From positions 1 to 30,182 of the forward strand of contig KN888219.1 of NCBI GenBank assembly GCA_000934455.1: a stretch of 30,182 nt of DNA, read 5' to 3'. Every line of letters begins with the position of its first letter. Positions within the stretch are counted from its first letter, which is position 1. Of the stretch, positions 10,191-20,998 are shown piece by piece. This DNA comes from Apostichopus parvimensis. Lineage: Eukaryota > Echinodermata > Holothuroidea > Aspidochirotida > Stichopodidae. A program made the position numbers and the translations under genes. Under the pieces are notes generated by a model that ran no database searches, was not told the DNA's origin, and saw only the letters and a program-made list of their open reading frames with translations.

Positions 10191-12142
10191 TATATATACA
10201 ATTGAAGCCAATTACTAAAGATCCATGAACAAGCTACGGTATAATTATTGTGACGCTCGTGAGTAACGACACTTGCCACTCTCCAATCTACTTATATGCG
10301 ATCTCCCATCTACAAAACCTACTAAATTGATCATTTAATTTTTTTTGGGGGGGGGGGGCACTATGCACTATATTCCAAACTTTGACCAAATTTTCCAGAT
10401 TTACCATTCAGAAGTGTTGTTAGGTTAGATCGGAAAGTGCGTTTAGTGGATTGGAGACAGGTAAGAGGGAGGGAATTAATCGTTTCAACAGCTGCCCACA
10501 TACACTGAATTAGTTCCTCAGTCATTATTGTTCACTAGTGTATGTTATTGTACATTCATATTCAAAGATCTAAAGGGCAGATTGAGATCAATTGAGAGTT
10601 TTTTGTTGTAATATCCAGACTTTTCTGGGGTGAAAATATTAATTAATGCAAAAGGAAATTTACTAAAACAAATATCATATCAGATCGGAGGCAGAAAATC
10701 TTCAATAAATGTTGAGACACAGTTGGATCTAACGCCTATTGACTTGAAAATAATTTCAAAACTAATTAGCCTAGTTCTACTGGAGATGTACCTTCAGGGA
10801 ATATTTTGTGTTCAAATATTGTGGAGTGCTTTAGAAGGCTCTAAACATTGTCTCATATAATATTTGAGCAGAGAAAAGGGTGCTTCATATCCCAAATCCC
10901 ATATGATAGTTCTTACGGTCAGTGATAAAGCAATGTGAATCTATTTGGCATTAAGTGACTTGAGGATTGTATTTCTTAAGGAAAGAAATCCAAAACTCTT
11001 TTGTCACATGCATGGAAACTCTGTACCTATTCCCCCATGGCATCCAAATAACGATGAACCTTAATACGGGGTTAAAAACCAGATGGCATAGCAGCATCGA
11101 ATGAAAACAAAAACATGTCTGTGTCTACAAATACAGACTTGACACTACCAGCACAACCAACACAGCTCTGCTGCCAAACCATGCCTGGACCAACCACCAC
11201 AAATCATACGATGTAGCAACTTTTAACAATAAAAAAAGAAACCCACTTTTGGCATGAACGCCGTCAAGTCACATGTATTTTATGCTTTTTGAGTCTCTAT
11301 GACTCATAACATTTCCATAGTGGTCGTCCGGTTTGTTCCGATTCATCAGGTTCTTGCCAGTTACATAAAAATCTATCCATTTATTTGTTTAGTTTCTCAC
11401 ATTTCTTCTTTATTCTTTTCTACCTCTATTTTCTTCTCTTTCTTTTCTTTAGGATGATAAATCCATTGACTGCCAATGTCCCCATTTCTAGTCATAATGG
11501 CTGCTATCAGACATGGAATCCACACCTCCAAAATCCTGAAGGGAAATAAGACCGGGTAAGAATCGGCGCCAGCCAGAACGCATTCGCTTTTTGATTGTGT
11601 CCTAACAATTGAGAGGATTCAATTTCAAGGGCAGGCTTTTGGAAACTATATGAGAATGGAGGCAGACAGTGCTATATGTTTTCTTTCTTTTTTTGTTGAA
11701 AATTGTTAAAATAACAGATTATGTCAGATATTGTCACCTCTTTTGTGGAGTTTTGTTATGAATATCAGCCCATATAATTTTTTTTTTTCTTGAAGATCAA
11801 GAATCGTCTTTGGAGAGAAAGCATTTGTTGATCTGCATTGGTGTACATATGTGTCCCACACAAACTGATGTAGTTAGGGGACTAACATGGTATCACATAT
11901 CGATCTAAATTATATCTTTGTCTTCAATAACATCTGATGACTCTTTCCCTACCCTCCTTCCCCATCCCTCCCCCTCCCCCCCCCACAAAATCTCCCAATA
12001 GCTACCCATGTATGCCAATAATTATTTTGGTGGGGTAGAACCAGAATGCTAAGGCAGGTTAAAAGTGTAATTCTGTAACTTTCCTTAAAGTAGCAGTCTA
12101 GCATTCCCCCTCCCCTTGCATCTTTTCCAACCCTCCTAGACA
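10191..12142. other. Non-coding stretch with splice-like signals
   Basis: No gene is recognised. It holds a T8-G12 junction at 10339-10358, GGAGACAGGTA (donor-like) at 10453-10463, a long pyrimidine tract ending TTTCTTTAG at 11400-11452, a donor-like CGGGTAAGA at 11554-11562, and a C-rich tract at 11944-11985. Frames are short and unassigned. Confidence 0.5.
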
Positions 12143-12530
12143 TGTACTCATGGACAAGATGGTTGGGTTTAGTCTTTGAATAATTCATGGACAGATTGAA
12201 GTTTGAACTTTGTTTAAACCATGAACCAAATTTGGTTCATGGTTAGGATGGTTGGTTCTAACTTTAGCCCTATACTTATCAACTGGGTGGTTGGTTGATT
12301 TAAGGCACGTACTCATGGACAATATGGTTGGGTTTAGTCTTAGAAAAATTCATGGACAGGTTGGATTTTTGTTTTCTTATTCTAAACTGGTTCATGGTTA
12401 GGATGGTTGGTTCGAACTTTAGCACTATAATCATGGATGGGTGGATGGTTGACTTAAACAATGTACTCATGGACAAGGTGGTTGGTTTAGTTTTAGTAAA
12501 TGTCATGGATAGGTTGGTTAGTTTACAGCT
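12143..12530 (+). repeat. Degenerate tandem repeat, about 160-bp unit, 2.5 copies
   Basis: The landmark GTACTCATGGACAA..TGG begins at 12144, 12309 and 12463, giving spacings of 165 and 154 bp; the third copy is partial. Each unit also contains CATGGTTAGGATGGTTGGTT and several shorter CATGG(A/T)..GGTTGG variants, so the unit appears to be built from an older sub-repeat of about 40 bp. Frames in it on both strands are repeat-generated and not evidence of a gene. Confidence 0.8.
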
Positions 12531-12984
12531 CAATTAAGTCATCCACAAAGATAATTATTTTGTATTAACTTGAGATCACACGTAATTAGCGTACTAGTTT
12601 TCACTCTGGATCAATGTTCATGGACAGCCACGTTGGTATGTGAAATTGTAAACCAAATTCACTGGCCAAAGGTACTTAAAGGTAGTTTTATATTTTACAC
12701 TTTGACCAAATTTATGGTCAAATGACCAACAAGTGACTTGACAGAGCAACTCGCCTTTCCCAGTTAAATATGTGACGTGTGATATTCCAAGTCTGTGAGT
12801 TGCTTCCCCATAGCCAACTTGGAGTTCTTCTTGAAACCATAATGAGTAAAGTTTGCCCTTAACAAGCATATATGGCAAATCGCAATAAGATTAAGTTTGG
12901 CCATTTCATTGAGCTCAGGTTGTTGTGTTCTAGATCTTAGGCCTTAAGCCTCAGAGAAGTTACAGCTTCTTCCTTTGATTTGTG
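12531..12984. other. Non-coding stretch, nothing firm
   Basis: A single TTAAAGGTAG at 12676-12685 matches the left end of the TTAA-flanked MITE family nearby, but no right end was found and the sequence that follows differs, so it is not called. Nothing else is recognised. Confidence 0.4.
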
Positions 12985-13117
12985 AGAGAATAAATCCTGA
13001 GTTTCCACTCTAAACTTATTATTTTCATGCTCCGTTATTGTCCGAGTGTCTCTTTCGCTGCATCCCCATATACCCATTTGTTTATATCCTCTCTGAAAAA
13101 TCAAGACATTACAGAAC
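12985..13117 (-). repeat. Unassigned dispersed repeat, copy 1
   Basis: This matches 24135-24260 in the same orientation. The best-conserved core is 12985-13065 against 24135-24211, about 80% identical by eye, with blocks such as TGCTCCGTTATTGTC and AAACTTATTATTT. The similarity then weakens but both copies end at ACAGAAC. On the minus strand both copies keep a frame containing TITEH and NNKFRVET, and both have an AG acceptor-like site at the corresponding upstream position. Copy 2 has a stop in that frame. A decayed repeat or duplicated exon are both possible; the strand given is that of the shared frame. Confidence 0.6.
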
Positions 13118-13127
13118 AAAAATACAT

Positions 13128-13384
13128 TTAAAGGTAGTCTGTATAGGCCCCCAAATTAAAGCATGCTATCATTGCTAGAAGTTTTCAAAAAGTACTTTCC
13201 TGGAGGTCTTTACTCTCAAAATTGTTCTCAGACATTTTTAAGGAACAAACTTGTAAGATGACTGAAATGTCCCAGTGAGGAATATTTCCTCGAAGGTTGT
13301 AATAAAAACAGTTTGAGAATTTTTACCAATGGTGACCATATTTGAATTTCTAGCTTATTTGGGGCCAATACAGCATACCTTTAA
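13128..13384 (+). mobile_element. TTAA-flanked MITE (Kolobok/T2-like), copy 1
   Basis: The body 13132-13380 begins AGGTAGTCTG and ends CAGCATACCT (8 of 10 bases inverted-complementary) and is flanked directly by TTAA on both sides (13128-13131, 13381-13384). TTAAAGG termini with TTAA duplications are characteristic of T2/Kolobok MITEs; piggyBac also uses TTAA but with different ends. It has no coding capacity. A second copy lies at 20748-20998 in the same orientation. It sits only ten bases downstream of dispersed repeat copy 1. Confidence 0.85.
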
Positions 13385-14471
13385 AGAGATCTGGAAAACT
13401 CTACAGAAAGGCCCTTACGCTACACCACAAGTAGCACTCGCACCAATAAACATGCACAACTGATCAGCTGGAGATTCACACAAAATGACTAAAAGCATAA
13501 CTTATAAAGTGTTACTAAAAGACTATGGTATATCTCTCATGGTATTAAAGTGGATCATACCAGTATCTGTAAGGCAAGAATGAATCTTGAGTAAGATCAA
13601 CCAGCAGAATTATATCCACATTCACGGAATTGTCATGGATGAAAATAAGGCAATACATAATATACCGCCTGATGAACCTTAAATGGCAACGGTAGTCTAT
13701 GATTATACACTGTCAAGTTTATATACTTCTAACACGTAATTTCAAAAATAGAAAACCTTGGCAACCGTTTGCTGCTGGTATAGATAACGATTGCCATGCA
13801 ATAGCTGCACTAAATAGCAGTTACATAAAGGTTCTCCCTCCATCAAAAAATTAACTTTCTGCATGTAGTGATGACATATATATAACTGGGATATTGATAT
13901 TTCCAGATGTGCAATATGAGAAATTTAAGAAATTGCTTAACACTATTGAAATATTGAATAGATGCAAAATTACAGATTGTATATATGCCATTCTGACAAT
14001 TTTTTTATAATAAAACCCTAGATCAAGACTTGGCTCTCGCTTAAAGCAGTTGGTTGCACTTGAAGGTCATAAATTGCTCTTGCCACCGACTACACTCAAA
14101 GGAACTTAATTAAGTTACTTTTTTTTAGATTTTAATTTCCTTTCTTATATTTTTGTTTTGTTGTTCGGAGTGTACGTGTATACGCAAACAATTTTAGACT
14201 TCCATAGAGATGTAGAGAATTTACCAAAGGATGCAGAGTCATTCATTATCCACACACTTTGCTACTTTGCTAGATAGATCTGATCTGTATTTATCACACA
14301 GAATAAAAGCAAATTGGAAAACTTAATAAGAAATATCCATTTTTACTTCACTATTACTGTATTTAAATGGAAATTGACTTCATAGTCAAAATTAATGGGC
14401 TAAATCATATTGCAGGAATAAAGTACCAAAATATCATCAAGACTTTTTCCAAAATCAAAATCAAAGTACCA
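13385..14471. other. Non-coding stretch, nothing recognised
   Basis: AT-rich sequence without recognised gene, motif or repeat family. T-rich runs at about 14120-14160. Confidence 0.5.
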
Positions 14472-14866
14472 CATACTGCACAGGAAATACAGCTACTGCA
14501 CAAGAAACATAGCTACTGCACAGGAAATACAGCTACTGCACAGAAAATACAGTTAGTGCACAGGAAATGCAGCAACTGCACAGAAAATATGGCTTTCTGT
14601 ACAGGAAATACAGCATACTGCACAGGAAATACAGCTACTGCACAAGAAACATAGCTACTGCACAGGAAATACAGCTACTGCACAGAAAATACAGTTAGTG
14701 CACAGGAAATACAGCTAGTGCCAGGAAATGCAGCTAGTGCACAGGAAATGCAGCAACTGCACAGAAAATATGGCTTTCTGTACAGGAAATACAGCAACTG
14801 TACAGGAAATACAGCTACTGCACAGAAACTACAGCTACTGTACAGGAAATTCAGCTACTGTACAAT
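14472..14866 (+). repeat. 20-bp minisatellite with higher-order repeat
   Basis: About 20 copies of a 20-bp unit, consensus near CTACTGCACAGGAAATACAG, with variants such as CAAGAAACATAG, CAGAAAATACAG and a distinctive AATATGGCTTTCTGTA unit. The ordered series of variants is itself duplicated: the block starting CATACTGCACAGG recurs 142 bp later (14472 and 14614), and the AATATGGCTTT unit recurs 181 bp later, the 39-bp difference being two extra units (20 and 19 bp) in the second block. Because 20 is not a multiple of three, any frame reads all three phases with a 20-residue period; the 95- and 69-codon frames here are by-products. Confidence 0.95.
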
Positions 14867-16362
14867 GACCAGCTGCATCTTCTACAGGTTCAATGTACAC
14901 ATGTACAAATGCAGGTCTTCATATTAGTAAATTACCATCAGGAAGTATACTGATGTAGTAACATAATAATATTTTACCAACTTTCAAGTCTAAATAAAAA
15001 GTCAGCCAGCCTGTAAAGATTAATTTCTATATTGGCTGATGAATTATACTCGGCTGCTACAGTTTATTACTAAACGTCATAAGAAGCTTGCTAGCAGATA
15101 TTCCATACCTCGCAATAATTCCTTGAATTTTGTTTTGTCTGAGCAAGCAATTAAAAGTAGGAAGGATCCTGATGCAATATCGAAAAATTTCTCTCTAATC
15201 TCATAAATTAAAGTCCATTGTTGACAAGTCGTTCTGTTCTGAATGCACCACCAAGCTGCACTAATTTGCACATATATTGAAGGTACATTAAAGTAACAGC
15301 TAAAGGTATATAATCAACTTTTTAGAACTTTGATTTGAGCCTATTAGTTTCTTTTGGGGTTTTCTTTTTCAGATGGTTAGGGACTTATTGTTCAATATTG
15401 TTTTGACTTAAAAACATAACAAGGAAGTGTAAATGTTACAGTATATATGGTAACTTAAAAATGCAACAAATACTTTTAAATTGTATGGAGAATTCTTGCT
15501 TCTAGTATGCATGTCAGTTTCACTCACAACCCCTATGTATTCATGCAATCTTCTCAAGGCACTATCAAACAAGAACCATTTTACAGGTTCCCCCCCCCCC
15601 CTCTAGAAAAAGCATACCAGCAAATGAAAAAAAAATACCTCCAAAAATGAGGCCACACAAGTCGCACGTAACTGGATGAAAAATTGCATTAACCAAATGT
15701 ATGAAGACTGGATCATAAAAATGACTTGAAATACTCAAAGTGCATATTAAAAATCAATGGTGGCATGGCAACCGAAGCTACTGTAGCAAACAAACACTGC
15801 CTGTCATAAATACGAGGTGTGGAATAAGAGATAACAATTTCAATGACAAAAACCTAGTTGCCAGCATGAAGAAAAGCAAAATTAGTATGGTCCAAAGAAC
15901 AACTTTAGGGATAACTCAACTCAAAGCGATGTTTTTAGACCTTTTTTTTAAACTGCCTGTAACATTTTGTAAAGGCAATTATGTCTGTGCTAAAGAGCTG
16001 ATACTGCTATATATATGGAGATGCAGTGTGGGTGAAAAATTTGATAATATTACTGTGAATGTCTACAATCTGACCTGATATTATATGCACAAAAGAACTG
16101 CATTGTATGACATGTTCCTGTACACATCTAATTCAAGAACAAGATTACATACTTCCAAGAGATAAGCCCTGGAAGTGACTCATTGAAATGTCATATTTAG
16201 ACTTTGCTCAAGTATTCTAGGTACAATGATGGGGAGTGCTTAGTTACACATGTCTTAGTGAAAGTAAAATCATTTGACAGTCGCAGAACAATGTTTGCCA
16301 GAGCTTCAACATGCATGAGTGACCATTATTTCACTTTCCAGCACATTTAGAAGATGTAGCCT
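14867..16362. other. Non-coding stretch; C-run and unassigned frame
   Basis: A run of eleven or more C lies at about 15590-15601. A plus-strand frame of 112 codons at 15740-16078 has no recognisable motif and AT-driven composition. Nothing else is seen. Confidence 0.5.
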
Positions 16363-16370
16363 ACTGACAG

Positions 16371-16617
16371 GGTTACATCTCTATGTTCCGACGTCTCTAT
16401 GTTCCGACGTCTCCATGTTCCGACAATACGAAATAATTTTTGGACTAATTTTTTTTTACCCAAATTTTTACGGACCCAATTTTTTCTGACCAGATTTTTT
16501 TTGGACAAAAATTTTGTATGACCAAAAATTTTTCGGACAAATTTCTTTTGGACCAAATAATTTTGCACAACATGATTTCGGACCAAAAAAAAGACGTCGG
16601 AACATAGGGATGTCACC
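16371..16617 (+). mobile_element. 16-bp-modular MITE, copy 1 (247 bp)
   Basis: The element begins GGTTACATCTCTATG and ends with the complement of GGTGACATCCCTATG, followed inward on both sides by TTCCGACGTC. It is flanked by perfect 8-bp direct repeats ACTGACAG (16363-16370 and 16618-16625). The left end carries three tandem 16-bp units (TCTATGTTCCGACGTC type), the right end one. The AT-rich middle is itself a chain of roughly 16-bp units of the form ATTTTTTTCGGACCAA. There is no coding capacity. An 8-bp duplication fits hAT, P or Merlin transposases; the GG terminus does not match the usual CAGGG of hAT, so the superfamily is left open. Confidence 0.92.
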
Positions 16618-16625
16618 ACTGACAG

Positions 16626-17306
16626 TCTGGATTAGCTCTACTAAGGAGGTTCTACAAGGACCTCCTTGGCTCACCAGATCCCATCAGTGTCCTCTCTGAG
16701 GTCACTACAATATCTCACTTCTAATCTCACTTACAATGTGGTGAAGAAAGCTCCACATAAACCTACCCTCTACCCTCTTAACACTTTCTTGGAATTTGCC
16801 ACTCACACAGCTACTAAGTATACCTTAACTAGCCATACATACACTTAATTCTGTCCTTAGGCATATATATATGTGTCATATGTCTAGATATAGCTAAAGG
16901 CAACTTCATTTCATGCTGGAAGCTGTTACTTTCTGTCTGGACACCATGGTATAGGCCTATACCTACTGCTGCCAAAAGGATATAACCAAACTAAACAAAA
17001 TCACACTGAACTGCAATGGTATGTTTTGCATTCTGTGGTTAAGAAGTCGACTTTATCAGTAAAAGCCACAAGTCAGACATGTTTCCACTCTAATGGGTTC
17101 ATTGTCCACATGCTTAACCTGCTCCTAAAAGCCACAGGTATTTATTAGAGTATCCCCTCTCACCAAACTCTGTTAGCTTCTCAGTAAATTATTAAACACT
17201 TCTGTGGAGTTCTGTCACTGCCTGTGCAATAGGTGCTGTCAAGACTACTTTCTGTTTGAAACCATTACAAATGCTCAAAATAATTTCCCCTTCATGTTTT
17301 GATGAC
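16626..17306. other. Non-coding stretch, nothing recognised
   Basis: No gene or repeat family recognised; a short ATATATAT run near 16864. Confidence 0.5.
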
Positions 17307-17580
17307 TGGTGGTGGTAGTGGCAGGGGTGGTGGTAGTGGCAGGGGTGTTGGTGGCGGCAGGGGTGGTAGTGGCAGGGGTGGTAGTAGTGGCAGGGGTGTT
17401 GGTGGTGGCAGGAGAGGTGATAGTGGCAGGGGAGATAGAAGTGGCAGGGGTGTTGGTGGTGGCAGGGATGGTCGTAGTGGCATGGATGGTAGTAGTGGCA
17501 CCAGTGGTGGTGGCAGGGGTGGTTGTAGTGGCAGGAGTGGTGGTGGTGGCAGGGGAGGTAGTAGTGGCAGGGGTGGTGGT
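17307..17580 (+). repeat. 18-bp G-rich minisatellite, about 15 copies
   Basis: Units follow GGCAGGGGTGGTGGTAGT with many substitutions. By eye twelve or so units are 18 bp and the rest 15 bp, so every length change is a multiple of three. The plus strand therefore reads as Gly/Ser/Arg-rich in one frame and Val/Ala-rich in another, and the minus strand as a Cys-His-Pro-Tyr-rich or Pro/Leu-rich frame of up to 158 codons (17192-17668). These frames look like by-products of a triplet-based repeat rather than genes; neither flank shows coding character. The G-rich strand has many quadruplex-capable runs. Confidence 0.9.
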
Positions 17581-17637
17581 AATACTCCAAATTGAGCACT
17601 AATACTCCAAATTGAGCACTAATACTCCAAATTGAAC
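17581..17637 (+). repeat. 20-bp triplication abutting the minisatellite
   Basis: AATACTCCAAATTGAGCACT occurs twice exactly (17581-17600, 17601-17620) and a third time over its first 16 bases, directly next to the G-rich 18-bp array but unrelated to it in sequence. Confidence 0.95.
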
Positions 17638-20600
17638 CCAAAGACCAATTTTCCTTATCAGTACACACTCAAATTTGGACGGGCAACAGTCCCCCTCCCT
17701 TCTCTCTTTCCCAACCATCTCTCAATACCAAATATTCTACCATATACACACCCCACCCATGTTCTAAAAGATGAAATTATCAATTACGGTATACTAAAAC
17801 TTTCAAAAATTTGCTTTGCAGTCGACTACAGTTTTCAGACTTACAGAAGAGGATGACTACACAGATGTACCAATCTGGTATCAACATCAGTATACTGTAG
17901 TCAGAAAGCACTATGAAATGGTGATCAACATGTCATTCTCTGCATATACTTGGTAGGTGGGTGGGGAAAGAGGCATCAGTTCCCAAAGAAAGGAAAAACA
18001 TTTGCCACTTGAAGTGACACATCAACTGCATTCTGTTTTGCTCAGAGAATTAACTCAAATAGCTGTATTTAGTCCTCCATCCACTGATCATGGATTCTCA
18101 CTCACATTACCCTCTAGCAAATACATATATGTTCATTATCAATTAATTTAAAATCAATTTAAACAATGGAAATTAAACAAAATTCCACTTGTTTTTCTTA
18201 AACAATGTTCCTGGAGTACACTCTCAACTTTTCACTACTTGATCATGTGTTGGCAAACCTACTTCCACTACAACGGGTGGGAAGTTGGTATACATGTTTA
18301 ACGAATAAACAGGGGGAGAGAATAGTACATTGCATTTTATCAATCTCCACTATAAGATGTTCTCTATTCCATTTCTTTCTCTTTTTTCCTCTTTCCTCTC
18401 TCTTTCTCTCTCTCTCTCCATAAAGGAGATGGAGCGTTCAACCGTGCAGGAACAGAACAATTTTTCTCTAAAGAATCTTTGAAGTCTTTTTGTGACTGAC
18501 TAGCCACATCCTTAAAAGGGATTAACTGGTTGAGTAGGCAGAGTATGATGCTTGCAAAGAGAAAGAGAAAGAGAAAGTGGAATTCAATTGTCATGGTTGG
18601 TTTACTTCTGCATGTTGGTGCTACATTTCTTAAAGAAATGAGAAAAGACGATGCATGGCATCACACATGAAGATATGCACTACAAGGATTTCATGATGGG
18701 TCCTCCCAACACAGTACACTGAATCCCATCCATTGTCAGAGTTTCTCAATACAATGCTAACAGTTGCTGAGATTTGATGGTTGTTTAACCTGAGGGACGG
18801 AAGGCCTGCGCACCTCAAAAGTAATTCACCAGATTACACTAAATGCTTTAATCAAGAATTTTACAAATCACAGAAAGAAGCCAAAAGTACCATTTTAAGG
18901 GAAATAATTTATTTTTATTTACTTTGAAGAATTTTTTCAAGGTATAGATAAAATTAAGGAAGCATAGATTCTAAAACCTTAAGCACAGTTAAATAAAAAA
19001 AATGTTGGTTGTTGGGTGTAAGCTTGGAGGTAGGGGAGGGAAGGAGGGAGGGAGGGAGGGAAGGGGGTGGCTTGGGGAAACAAGTTACATGAATTCCATT
19101 ATGTGTACAAATCTGTCGGTGGTTACTTATCAATTTGGTCAATTAACCTCCATCCATGCAGTGAAGTAAGTTGGAACGAGTAACCCTTGCTGACTAATAA
19201 ATACCACTGTCTTCGATTGCTTATGTCTCTCTTTATTTTTGTCCCACTGCTGCACATGGACTTGAACTCATCCTAAACAAGGACCACACTGCTCACCTAC
19301 GTCACCCCTCCCCCCACCTCCTCCTCCCACACCCCAAGCAGACTGTAATGTATGTACAATAAGCACTGGTTGTGTACATTCCTAGTTAGGACTGACCTTT
19401 AAAAGCATGGAAAAGTATAAACTTCTACATTCAGTTTGTAAGATCATAGGTATTGTATAATGGCAAGGGTACATACATACTGTAGGGTTACTGGTAACAT
19501 TTTCAAGTGTCAAACTCTATAACGACATTAAGTGTTTATACATTTTGTCTGAAAACAAATCTTACAAAATAAATATTTTATAGAAAATTAAAAATATTAA
19601 CACAATAACATCTTGCTTCAAGGCAGACACAGATGTAATTTCTAAGCTATCACACAAAAAGACAAATACCTCTTCTTTAAAGTAGAACATTTATTTCCAC
19701 ATTTGTCTCTTCCGTCCCCCCCCCCCACTCCCCACCCCTCCACCAACACACTTTATATCCCATACCATTCCCTCTACCCTTTCTCCCTGTATTGGAGGAC
19801 AGCATTATTCAAATCTCGGCATTTATCCTCTTAAAAATGCCTCAAAGACCAGTTTCAGTACACACAAGGATAGAGAGAGTTGATATGAAGCCATTATTGA
19901 TCATTGGTTACCCGATCACTTCTTCAGATGTCATCGCACTTTGGCAATCAGAAGGAATACAAGCCACCTCTTCCTTGCCTTCTGGTCACATGATTCATAA
20001 TACAGTTGTTTTTTTTTTTATCAAATTCAACCTCCAGGAACTAAGCTCAATGGAGTAAATTGAAACCAAATCCGAAGCAGTCAATAGAGCTGATCAACCA
20101 GTAACTTATTGGAATGTAGTGAATTATCCTGGAAAATGAACATTTCACACACATGTTTGAATGTTTACATTGTAGCCTGTGGTCTGCTCTATATATATGT
20201 ACAGAAAATTCATTCCAACTTTTGATACGGAACATCGGATGTTTTAATAAATTAATAATTTCCGCCTTTCCCAGACTCCACGTTGCACGAGTATGAGTTC
20301 ACAAGTACATTTTGAGGAATATTTCTCATGGTTCTTAATAAGGACGCATCGATTTTCTGTCACTTGAAGCCAGAGAGCATGAATATTTTACACTCTAGAG
20401 GTAATCATCAAAAGTATATCAAGATGACTTTAATGAATGTACACTATTAAAAAACTAACACAAACATGTGTTCAAAGTACCAAAAGGACAACCAATAACA
20501 GCCACCACCCCCCTTCCCCCACCCCCCTCCAAAATGTCTGATAAATATTTTCACAAGATATAAAAGCATCTGTCTAAATCTTGGAAAGTATGTTTTCTTG

Positions 20601-20747
20601 GCTTTTTGAGGATTGAGACAAAATTTCATGTATTTTGTGGATGACATTTTATTATTTTTCTCATTTTGTGTCTAATGACTCCTCTTGGAGTAGGGACATC
20701 AATTGGTACATGGACAGAGGTAGAGTGAAAACATTTGGGTAAAGGCC
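17638..20747. other. Non-coding stretch with microsatellites and G/C tracts
   Basis: No gene recognised. It contains a CT-rich microsatellite at about 18374-18420, a (GAGAAA)n run at 18557-18580, a GGGA repeat at 19033-19068 with quadruplex potential, and C-rich tracts at 19299-19335, 19714-19743 and 20503-20530. Frames up to 88 codons are unassigned. Confidence 0.55.
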
Positions 20748-20998
20748 TTAAAGGTAGTCTGAACAGGTCCCAAATTATAGCACGCTATAATTGCTAGAAG
20801 TTTTCATAAAGTACTTTCCTGAAGGTCCTTACTCTCCAAATTGTTCTCAGACATTTTTAAGGAACATACAAGATGACTGAATGTCCCAGTGAGGAAAATT
20901 TCCTTCAAAGTTATAATAAAAACAGTTTAAGAATTTTTACCAAAGTGACCATATTTGAATATCTAGCATATTTTGGACCAATACAGCATACCTTTTAA
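20748..20998 (+). mobile_element. TTAA-flanked MITE (Kolobok/T2-like), copy 2
   Basis: Second copy of the family at 13128-13384, same orientation, about 85-90% identical by eye over 245 bp. It begins TTAA-AGGTAGTCTG at 20748 and ends CAGCATACCT at 20993, followed by one extra T and TTAA (20995-20998). Small indels distinguish the copies (for example an A-rich and an ACTTGT length difference), in keeping with independent decay after insertion. Confidence 0.85.

Noticed and set aside
12300-12537. Overlapping 69- and 77-codon frames on both strands
   Set aside because: They come from the degenerate 160-bp tandem repeat and mirror each other.
12676-12685. TTAAAGGTAG as a third TTAA-flanked MITE
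   Set aside because: Only the first ten bases match; no right end and no internal similarity.
14367-14927. 95- and 69-codon plus-strand frames
   Set aside because: They are the rotating translation of the 20-bp minisatellite.
15740-16078. 112-codon plus-strand frame
   Set aside because: AT-driven composition and no recognisable domain.
17192-17668. 158-codon minus-strand Cys/His-rich frame, the longest in the window
   Set aside because: It is generated by the 18-bp minisatellite; the flanking codons show no family motif and the CxxH spacing is just the repeat period.
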